From Kocuria rhizophila DC2201 (GTDB taxonomy: Bacteria; Actinomycetota; Actinomycetes; Actinomycetales; Micrococcaceae): a stretch of DNA of 64,000 bases. The stretch spans positions 2,633,541 through 2,697,540 of the forward strand of contig NC_010617.1 in assembly GCF_000010285.1 (NCBI RefSeq), written 5' to 3'. The number at the start of each line of letters is the position of its first letter. Within the stretch, counting starts at the first letter, position 1. Below are positions 37,615-45,971 of the stretch, in pieces. The position numbers and the translations under genes are program-made. A model generated the notes under the pieces. It had not been told where the DNA came from. It searched no databases and worked only from the letters and a program-made list of their open reading frames with translations.

Positions 37615-38120
37615 GCCTCCAGGGTAGGTGCTGAGCACTGGAGCTCAGGGCGCGAGGAGTCCAGGTGTGCAGGACGTCTCAGCGGTGAATGATCGTCGGG
37701 GGCAGGCCCGGCCCATGGAACCGCAATGGGTGATGGTGGCTCGCGGGATGTCGGCCAGCGGTGGTGGGGAACCCGTCGGTGGATCTAAACTGTCCCCGTA
37801 CGTTTTCGAGATCCACAGCCGTGGAGGGACGAGGCTTTCGTGCGTCAGGGGGTTGCCGGCTTCTTCAACGCCGGCACTAGACAGCGCTGACCAGACGCGG
37901 CGGGTGAAGACCACCCCGTCGTGCGCTTTCACCCACCCCTTTCCACCTCCCCGAGGCGACCGCGCTCCACGAGCGCGCCGAACGCCGTCGCCCTCCCGCA
38001 GCACGCGGCACGACGACGCCGCCACGCACCCACCGCACTCCTTGGCACCCGGGTGCCCGCGCGCCGTCCTGACCCACACGTGGCAGGCAGGGGGAGACCA
38101 TCCTCGAAGGACCAAAGAAC
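37615..38120. other. 506-base intergenic region upstream of the FBP gene
   Basis: No convincing gene on either strand; the open frames here have no protein-like composition. It holds divergent promoter space for recQ and the FBP gene, a GACGACGCCG motif at about 38011 and a 14-bp palindrome GGCACCCGGGTGCC at 38044-38057. The length suggests an untranslated leader for the FBP gene, but I cannot identify a known riboregulator. Confidence 0.4.
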
Positions 38121-38624
38121 ATGAATACGCATACAGAAACCGAGATCCGCAAGAGCTTCGTCAACTGCTCCAAGGGCGCTGCGCAGCGCATCAACATCCC
38201 GCAGGACGTGCTCCACGGGGACTGGGAGTCCCAGATCTTCCTGGGCTGGTACGACCCGAAGTCGCCGCGGGCGGGCTACGTCGTCGTCGAGACCGAGCAC
38301 GGGCTGCGCGGGCTGGTGCTCGAGAAGAGCGTTCAGAAGGCGAGCGGTGGCGCACGTATGTGTCAGATCTGCCTGACGTTGCACCCGGCCAGCGGCGTCT
38401 CACTGGTGTCGATCCAGCGTTCCAAGACCGCGAAGGACCGCTACAACTCCGTGGGCACCTATGTGTGCTCGAACCTGGCGTGCAGCGACTACACACTGGG
38501 GCGGCGGAAGCCCGAGGGCATCCGGCAGATGGAGGAGACCATGAGCCCAGAGGAGCGCGCCGATCGCGCGCTCACCAACATGCGCGGGCTCGTGGAGCGC
38601 GTGGCCGAGGCCATGGGGAAGTAG
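38121..38624 (+). CDS. FBP-domain (EF-G-binding, FusB-like zinc finger) protein
   Basis: 167 residues. The C-terminal half has the four-cysteine treble-clef pattern of the FBP domain: C81 and C84 in MCQICLTLH, C116 and C121 in YVCSNLACSDY. FusB/FusC of staphylococci use this domain to bind EF-G and release it from fusidic-acid-stalled ribosomes; actinobacterial homologues are common and of unproven function. AAGGA is well placed before the ATG. The N-terminus (RKSFVNCSKGAAQRI) carries one further Cys. Ribosome rescue is the inferred role. Confidence 0.85.
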   Translation: MNTHTETEIRKSFVNCSKGAAQRINIPQDVLHGDWESQIFLGWYDPKSPRAGYVVVETEHGLRGLVLEKSVQKASGGARMCQICLTLHPASGVSLVSIQRSKTAKDRYNSVGTYVCSNLACSDYTLGRRKPEGIRQMEETMSPEERADRALTNMRGLVERVAEAMGK

Positions 38625-38710
38625 CGGCCACGACGGCGGGGCGGACGCGGGGAGGACCCCCCGCCGCCGGGCGCGCAGTGCGGACCGCCCCAGCTTGATC
38701 TGTGCCCGCG

Positions 38711-40060
38711 TCAGCTGGTGAAGGGCTTGGAGAAGATCGGAACCATGATGTCGCTGAAGTTCTCCTCGTTCGCCATCTCGCGGCGGAACTTCTGGCCCGG
38801 GTGGTGACGCACGAACTGGCGACGCCGCCCGGCCCAGAGGATCTCGGACGCCACGTACTGCCCGAGCATGCCGCCCATGCACAGGCAGAACGCGGTGATG
38901 GCAGCCTCGAGGACGTTCTCCCCGGCGTCTTCGAGGCCGAAGATCACGCCCAGGACACCCTGGTAGACGAGCATTCCCGGGAACAGCGGGAGCAGGACGA
39001 CCATGAGCGTGGCGTTCGAGGCCAGGTTCAGGGCGCGGGTGAGGGTGACGCTCAGGATGCCCGCGACGATCGAGGCGATCAGAATGGCACCGAACGAACT
39101 GATGCCCGTGGCGGTGATGGCGAGGACCCCCAGCTGCACCAGGCCGCCGAATAGACCGAGGGACGCCAGCTTCCAGCCGCGCCCGCCCGAGGCGAGCGCG
39201 AAACCGGCGGAGACCACGGCGGCACCGAGGACGGTGAGGGCCCAGCGGGAGTCGTCCATCTGCAGCGTCTCGATGTAGTCCACGGAGTCCCCCACGAGCG
39301 GCCGCATGGCGTGGATCCCGATGGTCACACCGGCCACCAGACCGGCAGTGCTCGTGATGGCCTCGAAGATGCGCCCGGAGGCGGAGACGTACCACCCGGT
39401 GATGACGTCGTGCACCGCACCGTACGCGGCGATCCCCGCGAGCCACGCGGCCAGCGCGGCCACGACGCACACCGCCGTCTGGGTGATGTCGAAGAGGACC
39501 CCCGCCACGGTCGCCCCCAGCACCGCCATTAACCCCCCGGCCGCGAGGCTGAAGACCTCCGGGGCCTTGATCCGCTGCACGAGGGCGTAGACCCCGTACA
39601 CGATCGCGGAGACGATCGCGGCCGTGATGGCGGTGGGCCAGCTTCCGCCCAGGATGAGGGCGAACCCGACACCGAACATCGCGAAACCGGTCATCGTCAG
39701 ACGGTGGCCGATGTGCCGTGACTCCGCGAGGATCTCGTCCATGCGCTGGATGCCCTCCTCCGCGGAAATGCGTCCGAGCACGAAGTCCTCCAGCACCTGG
39801 CCGGTGTCCGTGCGCAGCTCGATGTCCAGGGTCCCGGGCTGGGACTCGAACACGCGAGTGCTCGGCGCCTCGTCCGGCGCATCCTGGTGGCTGATGGTCA
39901 CCTGCCCCAGGCCTACGCTCACCGTGACGTCTCGCAGGTCCGTCTTGCGAAAGATCGACAGCAGGGACTTGGTGGTGTTGGCGGACCCGGCCCCGCTGCG
40001 GATCAGGGCGTCCGCAATCTGGAAGGCGAGTTTGTAAGCAGCCTGTTCAGTGGTGAGCAC
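38711..40060 (-). CDS. Threonine/serine exporter, ThrE family
   Basis: 449 residues from the GTG at 40060 (VLTTEQAAYKL). The frame is open to a GTG at 40165, and the choice is uncertain: no Shine-Dalgarno is seen, while a TACGCT -10-like element lies seven bases before 40060, which would fit a leaderless mRNA. The ThrE N-terminal cytoplasmic domain (DUF1212: LAFQIADALIRSGAGSANTTKSL, with SRHIGHRL) is followed by about ten helices. Corynebacterial ThrE exports threonine and serine using the proton gradient. Confidence 0.85.
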   Translation of the reverse strand: MLTTEQAAYKLAFQIADALIRSGAGSANTTKSLLSIFRKTDLRDVTVSVGLGQVTISHQDAPDEAPSTRVFESQPGTLDIELRTDTGQVLEDFVLGRISAEEGIQRMDEILAESRHIGHRLTMTGFAMFGVGFALILGGSWPTAITAAIVSAIVYGVYALVQRIKAPEVFSLAAGGLMAVLGATVAGVLFDITQTAVCVVAALAAWLAGIAAYGAVHDVITGWYVSASGRIFEAITSTAGLVAGVTIGIHAMRPLVGDSVDYIETLQMDDSRWALTVLGAAVVSAGFALASGGRGWKLASLGLFGGLVQLGVLAITATGISSFGAILIASIVAGILSVTLTRALNLASNATLMVVLLPLFPGMLVYQGVLGVIFGLEDAGENVLEAAITAFCLCMGGMLGQYVASEILWAGRRRQFVRHHPGQKFRREMANEENFSDIMVPIFSKPFTS

Positions 40061-40185
40061 CAACAAAGCGTAGTGGGACGGGCCGGTTACGGGCGAGGTG
40101 GGTGCGATCCCAGGGGGTGGGAGGTTGGACGCAAGGCGCAGCTCGGCTCGCCCACAGCGCAGCACAAGACGGGGAGCTGAAGACT

Positions 40186-41544
40186 TTAGAACCCCTCCAG
40201 CGCCATGTTCGCGAACCGTGAGTAGTGGCCCTGGAACGCCACCACGATGGTCTTCGTGGGACCGTTGCGGTGCTTGGCCACGATCACGTCCGCCTCACCC
40301 GCGCGCGGCGACTCCTTGTCGTAGACGTCCTCGCGGTGCAGCAGGATGACCATGTCCGCATCCTGCTCAATTGACCCCGATTCACGCAGATCACTCACCT
40401 GCGGCTTCTTGTCCTGGCGCTGCTCCGCGCCTCGGTTCAGCTGGGACAGCGCCACCACGGGCACGTCCAGCTCCTTGGCGAGCAGCTTGAGGGCACGGGA
40501 GAACTCGGAGACCTCCTGCTGGCGGGACTCCACTTTCTTGCCGGAGCTCATGAGCTGCAGGTAGTCCAGGACCACGAGCTTGAGGTCGTGCTTCTGCTTG
40601 AGCCGGCGGCACTTGGCGCGGATCTCCATGAGAGACATGTTCGGGGAGTCGTCGATGAACAGGGGCGCCTCGTTCATCTTGCCCATGATCTGCGCGATCT
40701 TCGCCCACTGGTCGTCCTGCAGGGTGCCCGCCCGGAGGTCCTGCATGTTGAGGGTGCCCTCCGCGGAGAGCAGGCGCATGGCGATCTCGTTGCGGCTCAT
40801 CTCCAGGGAGAAGATCACCGAGGTCATCCCGTGCTTGATGGAGGCCGAACGGGCGATGTCGAGGGCGAGCGTGGACTTGCCCATGGCGGGGCGCGCGGCG
40901 ATCACGATCATCTGCCCGCCCTGGAACCCGTGAGTCAGCTCGTCCAGTTCCAGGAACCCCGTGGGAACACCCTGCATGCCCGAGCGGCTGCCCGCGGCCT
41001 CGATCTCGTCCACGGTGGCTTCCATGACGTCCTTGAGCGGGACGTAGTCCTCCGCGGTGCGGCGTTCGGCCACCTGGTAGATCTCGCCCTGGGCCTCGTT
41101 GACGATGTCATCCACTTCACCGTCCTGCGCGTAGCCCAGCTGCACGATCTTGGTGCCGGCCTCCACGAGCCGCCGCAGCACAGCGCGCTCACGCACGATC
41201 TCCGCGTAGAAGCCGGCGTTGGCCGCCGTGGGCACCGAGGCGATCAGCGAGTGGAGGTAGGCGATCCCGCCGATCCGCTCGATCTCCCCATTCTTGGTGA
41301 GCTCGTCCCCCACGGTGATGGCGTCCGCGGGCTCCCCGCGCCCGTAGAGAGAGACGACGGCGTCGTAGATGTTCTCGTGCGCGGGCTTGTAGAAGTCCAC
41401 GCCCCGCAGCACTTCCACCACGTCCGCGATGGCGTCCTTGGAGAGCATCATCCCGCCCAGCACCGACTGCTCGGCCTGGTTGTCGTGCGGCATGGTGCGG
41501 CCGTAGTCCTCGCGGGACCCGGAAGTGTAGTCCGACACCCTCAC
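40186..41544 (-). CDS. dnaB: Replicative DNA helicase DnaB
   Basis: 452 residues from a GTG at 41544 (a second GTG is two codons in). N-terminal DnaB domain DNQAEQSVLGGMMLS with YKPAHENIYDAVVSL; C-terminal RecA-fold domain with Walker A AARPAMGKSTLALDIA, FSLEMSRNEIAMRLLS, LVVLDYLQLM and VALSQLNRGAEQR, and the arginine-finger region ADMVILLHRED. It has no intein, unlike several actinobacterial DnaB proteins. It is separated from the rplI operon by a small membrane gene. A cluster of DnaA-box-like sites lies just upstream. Confidence 0.96.
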   Translation of the reverse strand: MRVSDYTSGSREDYGRTMPHDNQAEQSVLGGMMLSKDAIADVVEVLRGVDFYKPAHENIYDAVVSLYGRGEPADAITVGDELTKNGEIERIGGIAYLHSLIASVPTAANAGFYAEIVRERAVLRRLVEAGTKIVQLGYAQDGEVDDIVNEAQGEIYQVAERRTAEDYVPLKDVMEATVDEIEAAGSRSGMQGVPTGFLELDELTHGFQGGQMIVIAARPAMGKSTLALDIARSASIKHGMTSVIFSLEMSRNEIAMRLLSAEGTLNMQDLRAGTLQDDQWAKIAQIMGKMNEAPLFIDDSPNMSLMEIRAKCRRLKQKHDLKLVVLDYLQLMSSGKKVESRQQEVSEFSRALKLLAKELDVPVVALSQLNRGAEQRQDKKPQVSDLRESGSIEQDADMVILLHREDVYDKESPRAGEADVIVAKHRNGPTKTIVVAFQGHYSRFANMALEGF

Positions 41545-41657
41545 TCACTTTCTGTCAGGGGAGGCACCCCGATCCCCGGGGCACCGGTCCCATTCTGGCA
41601 CCACCCTCCGACCCTCACCGCAGGTCCCGGCAACGGCCCACGACACTCGTCCACGCC

Positions 41658-41734
41658 TGTGGAAAACCCTGTGGGCAACGTGTGGAACACGCCACGCGGC
41701 ACTGTGCACAGTGTGTGGATAGAGCTGTGGACAA
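41658..41734. promoter_or_regulatory. Cluster of DnaA-box-like sites upstream of dnaB
   Basis: Five nonamers in the same orientation: TGTGGAAAA 41658, TGTGGGCAA 41670, TGTGGAACA 41681, TGTGGATAG 41714 and TGTGGACAA 41726. Consensus is TGTGG(A/C)(T/A)AA in this orientation; the last is a perfect box, three have one mismatch and 41681 is weaker. Start-to-start spacing is 12, 11, 33 and 12 bases. They lie between the dnaB start and the neighbouring membrane gene. Confidence 0.55.
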
Positions 41735-41755
41735 CCAACGGATCCTGTGGGCTGC

Positions 41756-42100
41756 TCAGCTCAGCAGGGTCAGGGCCACGAGCCAGAGGAGCGGCGAGCA
41801 CAGGATCGCCAGGACCAGCACCAGGATGTAGCGCCCTCGCAGTGCCGGGAACGCCACGACCCCGGCCACCCCGATCACGGCGGCCACCAGGGAGGCGATC
41901 ACGCTCAGCACGAGTCCCGCCAGCAGCACCCCCATCGCGGCCTGGGCGCTGAACGAGTTGCCCGCCAGGAACGCCCCGAGGAAGCACCCCACGGTGAGCA
42001 CCACGCACCCCAGCCCCGCCCAGAAGAGCCGTCGGCCGGTGGTGGATCGTGCTGAGGTCCCTCGACCGGTGCCCGGCCGGCTCGTGCTCACGGAGATCAT
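41756..42100 (-). CDS. Small membrane protein upstream of dnaB
   Basis: 114 residues from the ATG at 42100; the longer open frame is not protein-like. A polar N-terminus (MISVSTSRPGTGRGTSARSTTGRR) is followed by three hydrophobic segments: LFWAGLGCVVLTVGCFLGAF, AMGVLLAGLVLSVIASLVAAVIGVAGVVAF and ILVLVLAILCSPLLWLVALTLL. No family recognised. It lies between rplI and dnaB on the same strand but is framed by a terminator hairpin and the DnaA-box cluster. Confidence 0.65.
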   Translation of the reverse strand: MISVSTSRPGTGRGTSARSTTGRRLFWAGLGCVVLTVGCFLGAFLAGNSFSAQAAMGVLLAGLVLSVIASLVAAVIGVAGVVAFPALRGRYILVLVLAILCSPLLWLVALTLLS

Positions 42101-42212
42101 GGTCCGATCCTGCCACGCCGCCCTGCGCAGGCACTGGACGGCCCGAGGTGTGGACGAGCCCCGGAGGCCAGCTCCGGGGCTCGACAGGATGAACGTGGCG
42201 TGGGTGTGCAAG

Positions 42213-42244
42213 AACCCCGCGGAACATCGGTTCCACGGGGTTCC
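42213..42244 (-). terminator. Terminator of the rpsF-ssb-rpsR-rplI operon
   Basis: GAACCCCGCGGAAC at 42213-42226 pairs with GTTCCACGGGGTTC at 42231-42244 (14 bp, one mismatch) around an ATCG loop. It lies 105 bases past the rplI stop and before the next minus-strand gene. No T-run. Confidence 0.65.
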
Positions 42245-42348
42245 CACGAATCGTCCGACCATCCGCCGTGCACGCCACCGGCTCACCCGCGGACACGCGC
42301 ACCCGGTGGACGCTCCACGCACCGCGCTGCGGTGGTGGGGCACGGTGA

Positions 42349-42798
42349 TCAGGCGGGGACGACCTCGAACTCGACGTTCGCGTTGACGTCCTCGTGCAGG
42401 TGGACCACGGCCTGGTACACGCCAGTGGTCTTGATGCGCTGGGTCAGGTCCACGCGACGCTTGTCGATGGAACCCAGACCGGCGTTCTCCACCGCGGAAG
42501 CGATGTCGCCGGCACGCACCGTACCGAACAGACGACCCTCAGCACCGGCCGTGACCGGAACGGTCAGCGTGGTGGAGGTCAGCTTGGCGGCGAGAGCCTG
42601 GGCGTCCTCGAGGGAAGACAGCTCACGGGCCGCACGAGCCTGCTTGATGGATTCGATCTGCTTCTCGGCGCCACGGCTCCACGGGGTGGCGAAGCCGCGG
42701 GGGAACAGGAAGTTACGGGCGTAGCCGTTCTTCACGTCCACCACGTCGCCTGCGGAACCGAGCCCGGAGACTTCCTGGGTCAAGATGATCTTTGCCAT
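42349..42798 (-). CDS. rplI: Ribosomal protein L9
   Basis: 149 residues, the usual length. N-terminal [35 protein letters not shown] is the L9 signature, followed by the long connecting helix and the C-terminal rRNA-binding domain ([16 protein letters not shown]...). Last gene of the rpsF-ssb-rpsR-rplI operon, 20 bases after rpsR. Confidence 0.97.
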
Positions 42799-42818
42799 GA
42801 ATTCTCAGTCCTCTCTGA

Positions 42819-43055
42819 TCAGCGGCCGGCGCCGGAGTAGGGCAGCAGTGCCACTTCGCGAGCGTTCTTGATCGCCTGGGCAATCTTGCGCTGCTCCTGG
42901 ACGGACACGCCGGTCACGCGGCGAGCGCGGATCTTTCCGCGATCGGAGATGAACTTGCGCAGCAGAGCGACGTCCTTGTAGTCGATCTCGGTGACGTCAG
43001 CCGCCTTGAGCGGGTTCTGCTTCGGTTTCGGCTTGCGGATCTCAGCCTTGGCCAT
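42819..43055 (-). CDS. rpsR: Ribosomal protein S18, without zinc cysteines
   Basis: 78 residues. [51 protein letters not shown] is S18. The N-terminal region [16 protein letters not shown] has no Cys, whereas mycobacterial S18 in this operon has a CxxC. S18 pairs with S6, whose gene is two positions upstream, in the 30S platform. Confidence 0.97.
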   Translation of the reverse strand: MAKAEIRKPKPKQNPLKAADVTEIDYKDVALLRKFISDRGKIRARRVTGVSVQEQRKIAQAIKNAREVALLPYSGAGR

Positions 43056-43121
43056 CGTGGTGCTCCTTTTCTGGTGCGGAGCCCGCAGGCGGACCTGCGG
43101 GATGGGGTTGATTGGTTGTGT

Positions 43122-43754
43122 TTAGAAGGGGGGCTCGTCCTCGGAGTCGGCACCCCAGTCGTAGTTCCCGCCGGAGGACTGACCCCAGGGGTCTCCTGCC
43201 TGCTGCGGTCGCTGCTGGCCACCACGGCTGCCCTGGTTCCCGTTGAACCCGCCGCCCTGGTTGCCACCCTGATTGAAGCCGCCGCCCTGGGAGTCGTTGA
43301 ATCCTCCCTGGCCGCCGCCCTGGCCTCCACCGAAGCCGCCCTGACCGCCGCCGAAGCCCTGGTTCCCGCCGTAGGAGTTGCCTCCGCCGCGCGAGTTCCG
43401 GTTGATCTTGGCGGTCGCGTACTTCATGGAGGGGCCGATCTCATCCACTTCCAGCTCGGTGCTGGTGCGGCGCTCCCCTTCTTTGGTCTCGTACGAGCGT
43501 GCCTTGAGGCGGCCCTGCACGATCACCCGAGTGCCCTTGGTGAGGGACTCGGCGACGTTCTCGGCGGCCTCACGCCACACCGAGCAACGCATGAAAAGGG
43601 TTTCCTGGTCCTTCCACTCGTTGCTCTGCCGGTCGAAGGCGCGCGGGGTGGACGCAACGGTGAAGTTGGCCACCGCGGCTCCGGACGGCGTGAAGCGCAA
43701 CTCGGGGTCTGCGGTCAGATTTCCGATCACGGTGATGACGGTGTCGCCAGCCAT
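43122..43754 (-). CDS. ssb: Single-stranded DNA-binding protein
   Basis: 210 residues. The OB fold occupies the first ~115 ([61 protein letters not shown]). A Gly/Gln/Asn-rich disordered linker of about 80 residues follows, ending in the acidic tip DSEDEPPF that recruits replication partners. It lies in the conserved rpsF-ssb-rpsR-rplI order. Confidence 0.97.
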   Translation of the reverse strand: MAGDTVITVIGNLTADPELRFTPSGAAVANFTVASTPRAFDRQSNEWKDQETLFMRCSVWREAAENVAESLTKGTRVIVQGRLKARSYETKEGERRTSTELEVDEIGPSMKYATAKINRNSRGGGNSYGGNQGFGGGQGGFGGGQGGGQGGFNDSQGGGFNQGGNQGGGFNGNQGSRGGQQRPQQAGDPWGQSSGGNYDWGADSEDEPPF

Positions 43755-43875
43755 GTGAACCTCCGGATGTGTGGACGCTGGATGCGAGACTCAGTGGGTT
43801 GACAAGCATCTCACGGGGCCCGTGGGACCCTCGCGGGAGCATGTGGTGTGCAGTCCGGATGGACGGCACGTCACC

Positions 43876-44181
43876 TCACTTGCCGTGGATCTTCTGCTCT
43901 TCCGGGCGGATGATCTTGGTACGCATCACGGCCTCGTTGAGGCTCAGCACGCGGTCCAGTTCCTTGGCGGTCTGCGGCTCGGCGGTGAAGTTCACCACGG
44001 CGTAGATGCCCTCGGACTTCTTCTGGATCTCGTAGGCCAGGCGACGACGGCCCCAGATGTCGAGCTTGTCGACGGTGCCGTTCTCCTTGGTGACGACCTC
44101 GAGGAACTTCTTGAGGGTCGGCTCGACGGCGCGCTCCTCCACCTCGGGGTTGAGGATGACCATCAATTCGTATTCACGCAT
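43876..44181 (-). CDS. rpsF: Ribosomal protein S6
   Basis: 101 residues. The start at 44181 ([16 protein letters not shown]) has AGGAGG upstream; 33 codons of open frame before it are leader. [27 protein letters not shown] is the S6 core. First gene of the operon; its leader holds a hairpin that may bind S6:S18 for feedback. Confidence 0.97.
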
Positions 44182-44211
44182 GTAAAGAACCCACCTCCTT
44201 CGGGCTAAGCG

Positions 44212-44230
44212 GCTGCGGTCCTTCCGCAGC
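44212..44230 (-). promoter_or_regulatory. Leader hairpin of rpsF, possible S6:S18 site
   Basis: On the minus strand GCTGCGG and CCGCAGC form a 7-bp stem with an AAGGA loop, followed directly by CGCTTAGCCCG and the AGGAGG of rpsF. Leaders of rpsF in many bacteria bind the S6:S18 pair through a CCG-containing hairpin. Position and bases fit; the bulged geometry cannot be confirmed by eye. Confidence 0.4.
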
Positions 44231-44311
44231 AGGAGGTTCTGTGCGTTTGTCGGTGCCGGCACACGTTCGACGCACGGCACACAGACTTGCCCACTTTACT
44301 ACAGCGGGGGC

Positions 44312-44731
44312 TCAGTAGCCACTCACGCGGCGGGCCAACCGGGCGTTGAGCGTGGCCACGCGCAGCGGGATCACGAAGATGTCGATCAGCAGCAGCAGCC
44401 ACAGCGGGAACAGCAGGAACCAGCCGATGAGGATCCCGGTGGTCAGCCACCCGATGACACCCAGGGTCAGGTAGATCAGACCCTGGAAGGGTTGCGCGAG
44501 GTAGAACTTGTGGATCCCCAGCTGCCCCAGGAAGAACCACAGCACATAGGCCAGCAGCGTGGACTTGCCGCCCACCACGTTCACGTTGACCACACCGCCG
44601 GAGGGGCCCTGCTGACCCCACTGGGTGGCGCCGCCGGCCGGGCCGAACGGTGCTCCCTGCCGGTGGCCCCCGACTGCGCCGTCCCGCGGCGGCAGGGGCT
44701 GCGCCCGGTAGTACTCGGGTTCCTCGGCCAT
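44312..44731 (-). CDS. TM2-domain protein
   Basis: 139 residues from the ATG at 44731 with AGGAGG. A polar Gly/Pro-rich N-terminus (about 55 residues) leads into the TM2 domain: STLLAYVLWFFLGQLGIHKFYLAQPFQGLIYLTLGVIGWLTTGILIGWFLLFPLWLLLLIDIFVIP. TM2 proteins have two helices joined by a short turn; function is unknown in bacteria. It precedes rpsF on the same strand, with 130 bases between. Confidence 0.85.
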   Translation of the reverse strand: MAEEPEYYRAQPLPPRDGAVGGHRQGAPFGPAGGATQWGQQGPSGGVVNVNVVGGKSTLLAYVLWFFLGQLGIHKFYLAQPFQGLIYLTLGVIGWLTTGILIGWFLLFPLWLLLLIDIFVIPLRVATLNARLARRVSGY

Positions 44732-44780
44732 GTCGACCTCCTGTTCTCTCCCCGGCTGCCGTGATGCAGCCATCTCGATT

Positions 44781-45956
44781 CTAGGAGGGCCGGGCACCTG
44801 CCGTCCGGTGGCTCTGCGCTGGGCGCAGCCGCACGTCGACGTTCGCGTGCTCGCCCGTGGTCCGCGCCGTGGCCTCGATGTCGAAGAACACGGGGCGGCT
44901 GAGCCTCTGCCCGTTCTGCAGCCACGTGACGGTGGCCTCGGCCCTGCGGAACTGCGCGGCGTGGAACGCCAGCGGATCGTTCGCATCCTGGTCGAGCAGC
45001 AGCGCCGGGCGCGCCTTCAGCTCCCACTGCACGTTCGACACCCCCGGGGGCAACTTCCCGCTCGCCGCTAACCCGCCGCTTACGGAACTCCCGGTGGAGG
45101 ACGACGCCTCCCGCTCCAGTTCCCGGGGCAGCGGGCACTCGGCCGCGTCGAAGCGCAGCACGTTGCGGCACCGACCCACGGCCTCCTGCACAGCGCGGTC
45201 CACGGCCCGCCACAGCCGCGGGGAGGGCGTGAACGTGACCCGTGTGCTCGCAGATTCCGGCGCGTCCAATGATATGAACATGGACGCATGTTCACTGGCC
45301 ATGAGGTACGAGTCCTCCGGCAGGGCGACGTCGTACCGGCCGGGGAGCCCCTCGAAGCGCCACGTGCGCTCGGGCGAACCGGGTGCGGCCCCCTCCGTGC
45401 CGATGGTGCTGGCCTCCTCCGGGCGCACCTTCTGGCCGTTGACGGACAGTGCGTCCACGGCCGCGGGCAGCCGGACCGCCACGGTGGCGTTGTCCCGCTC
45501 GCGCAGCTGCCACGAGTCGTTGAACGGCCCCCAGGCGGTGACACGGTGCACGGTGTACCCGCGCCGCACCGTGGAGCCGTCCCCGAGGGCCACCTCCACG
45601 TCCACGCGTGCGCGGTCCCTGGACACGCGGGTGTCCACGACCTCGTGGTGGACAGGCCGGTCCGCAGCCGCCCGGTAGGCCGAGTTTCCCAGGATCTGGT
45701 GCAGCTCGGGATCCCCCGCCACGCGCAGGGGCGCCATCACCTGACGGGAGCTTCCCCCCTCCAGGTACCGCAGGTAGGTGTCCACGGGAGCCGCGGGATC
45801 CCGCGCCACGAGCACGTAGTTGGCTGCGGTGGACCACGCCGTCACGGCCACCACCACGAACGCGAGCACCAGGGCGAGGGGCAGCCGCAGGGCGCGCATC
45901 GGGGGCAGGTCGAGATGGTGGACGATCCGCGGATCGCGCGCTGGGGGAGGCACCAC
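44781..45956 (-). CDS. Membrane-anchored extracytoplasmic protein, unknown
   Basis: 391 residues from a GTG at 45956; a start at 45899 (MRALRLPLALVLAF) is also possible. One N-terminal membrane helix (LRLPLALVLAFVVVAVTAW) is followed by about 340 residues outside, beta-rich, with an RHYTVHRVTAWGPFNDSW-like stretch (YTVHRVTAWGPFNDSWQL) and a Cys pair CRNVLRFDAAEC. No domain recognised. It follows the polytopic glycosyltransferase-like gene by 15 bases, so the two form a unit that probably works at the envelope. Confidence 0.65.
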   Translation of the reverse strand: MVPPPARDPRIVHHLDLPPMRALRLPLALVLAFVVVAVTAWSTAANYVLVARDPAAPVDTYLRYLEGGSSRQVMAPLRVAGDPELHQILGNSAYRAAADRPVHHEVVDTRVSRDRARVDVEVALGDGSTVRRGYTVHRVTAWGPFNDSWQLRERDNATVAVRLPAAVDALSVNGQKVRPEEASTIGTEGAAPGSPERTWRFEGLPGRYDVALPEDSYLMASEHASMFISLDAPESASTRVTFTPSPRLWRAVDRAVQEAVGRCRNVLRFDAAECPLPRELEREASSSTGSSVSGGLAASGKLPPGVSNVQWELKARPALLLDQDANDPLAFHAAQFRRAEATVTWLQNGQRLSRPVFFDIEATARTTGEHANVDVRLRPAQSHRTAGARPS

Positions 45957-45971
45957 GGGTCACTCAGCCCG

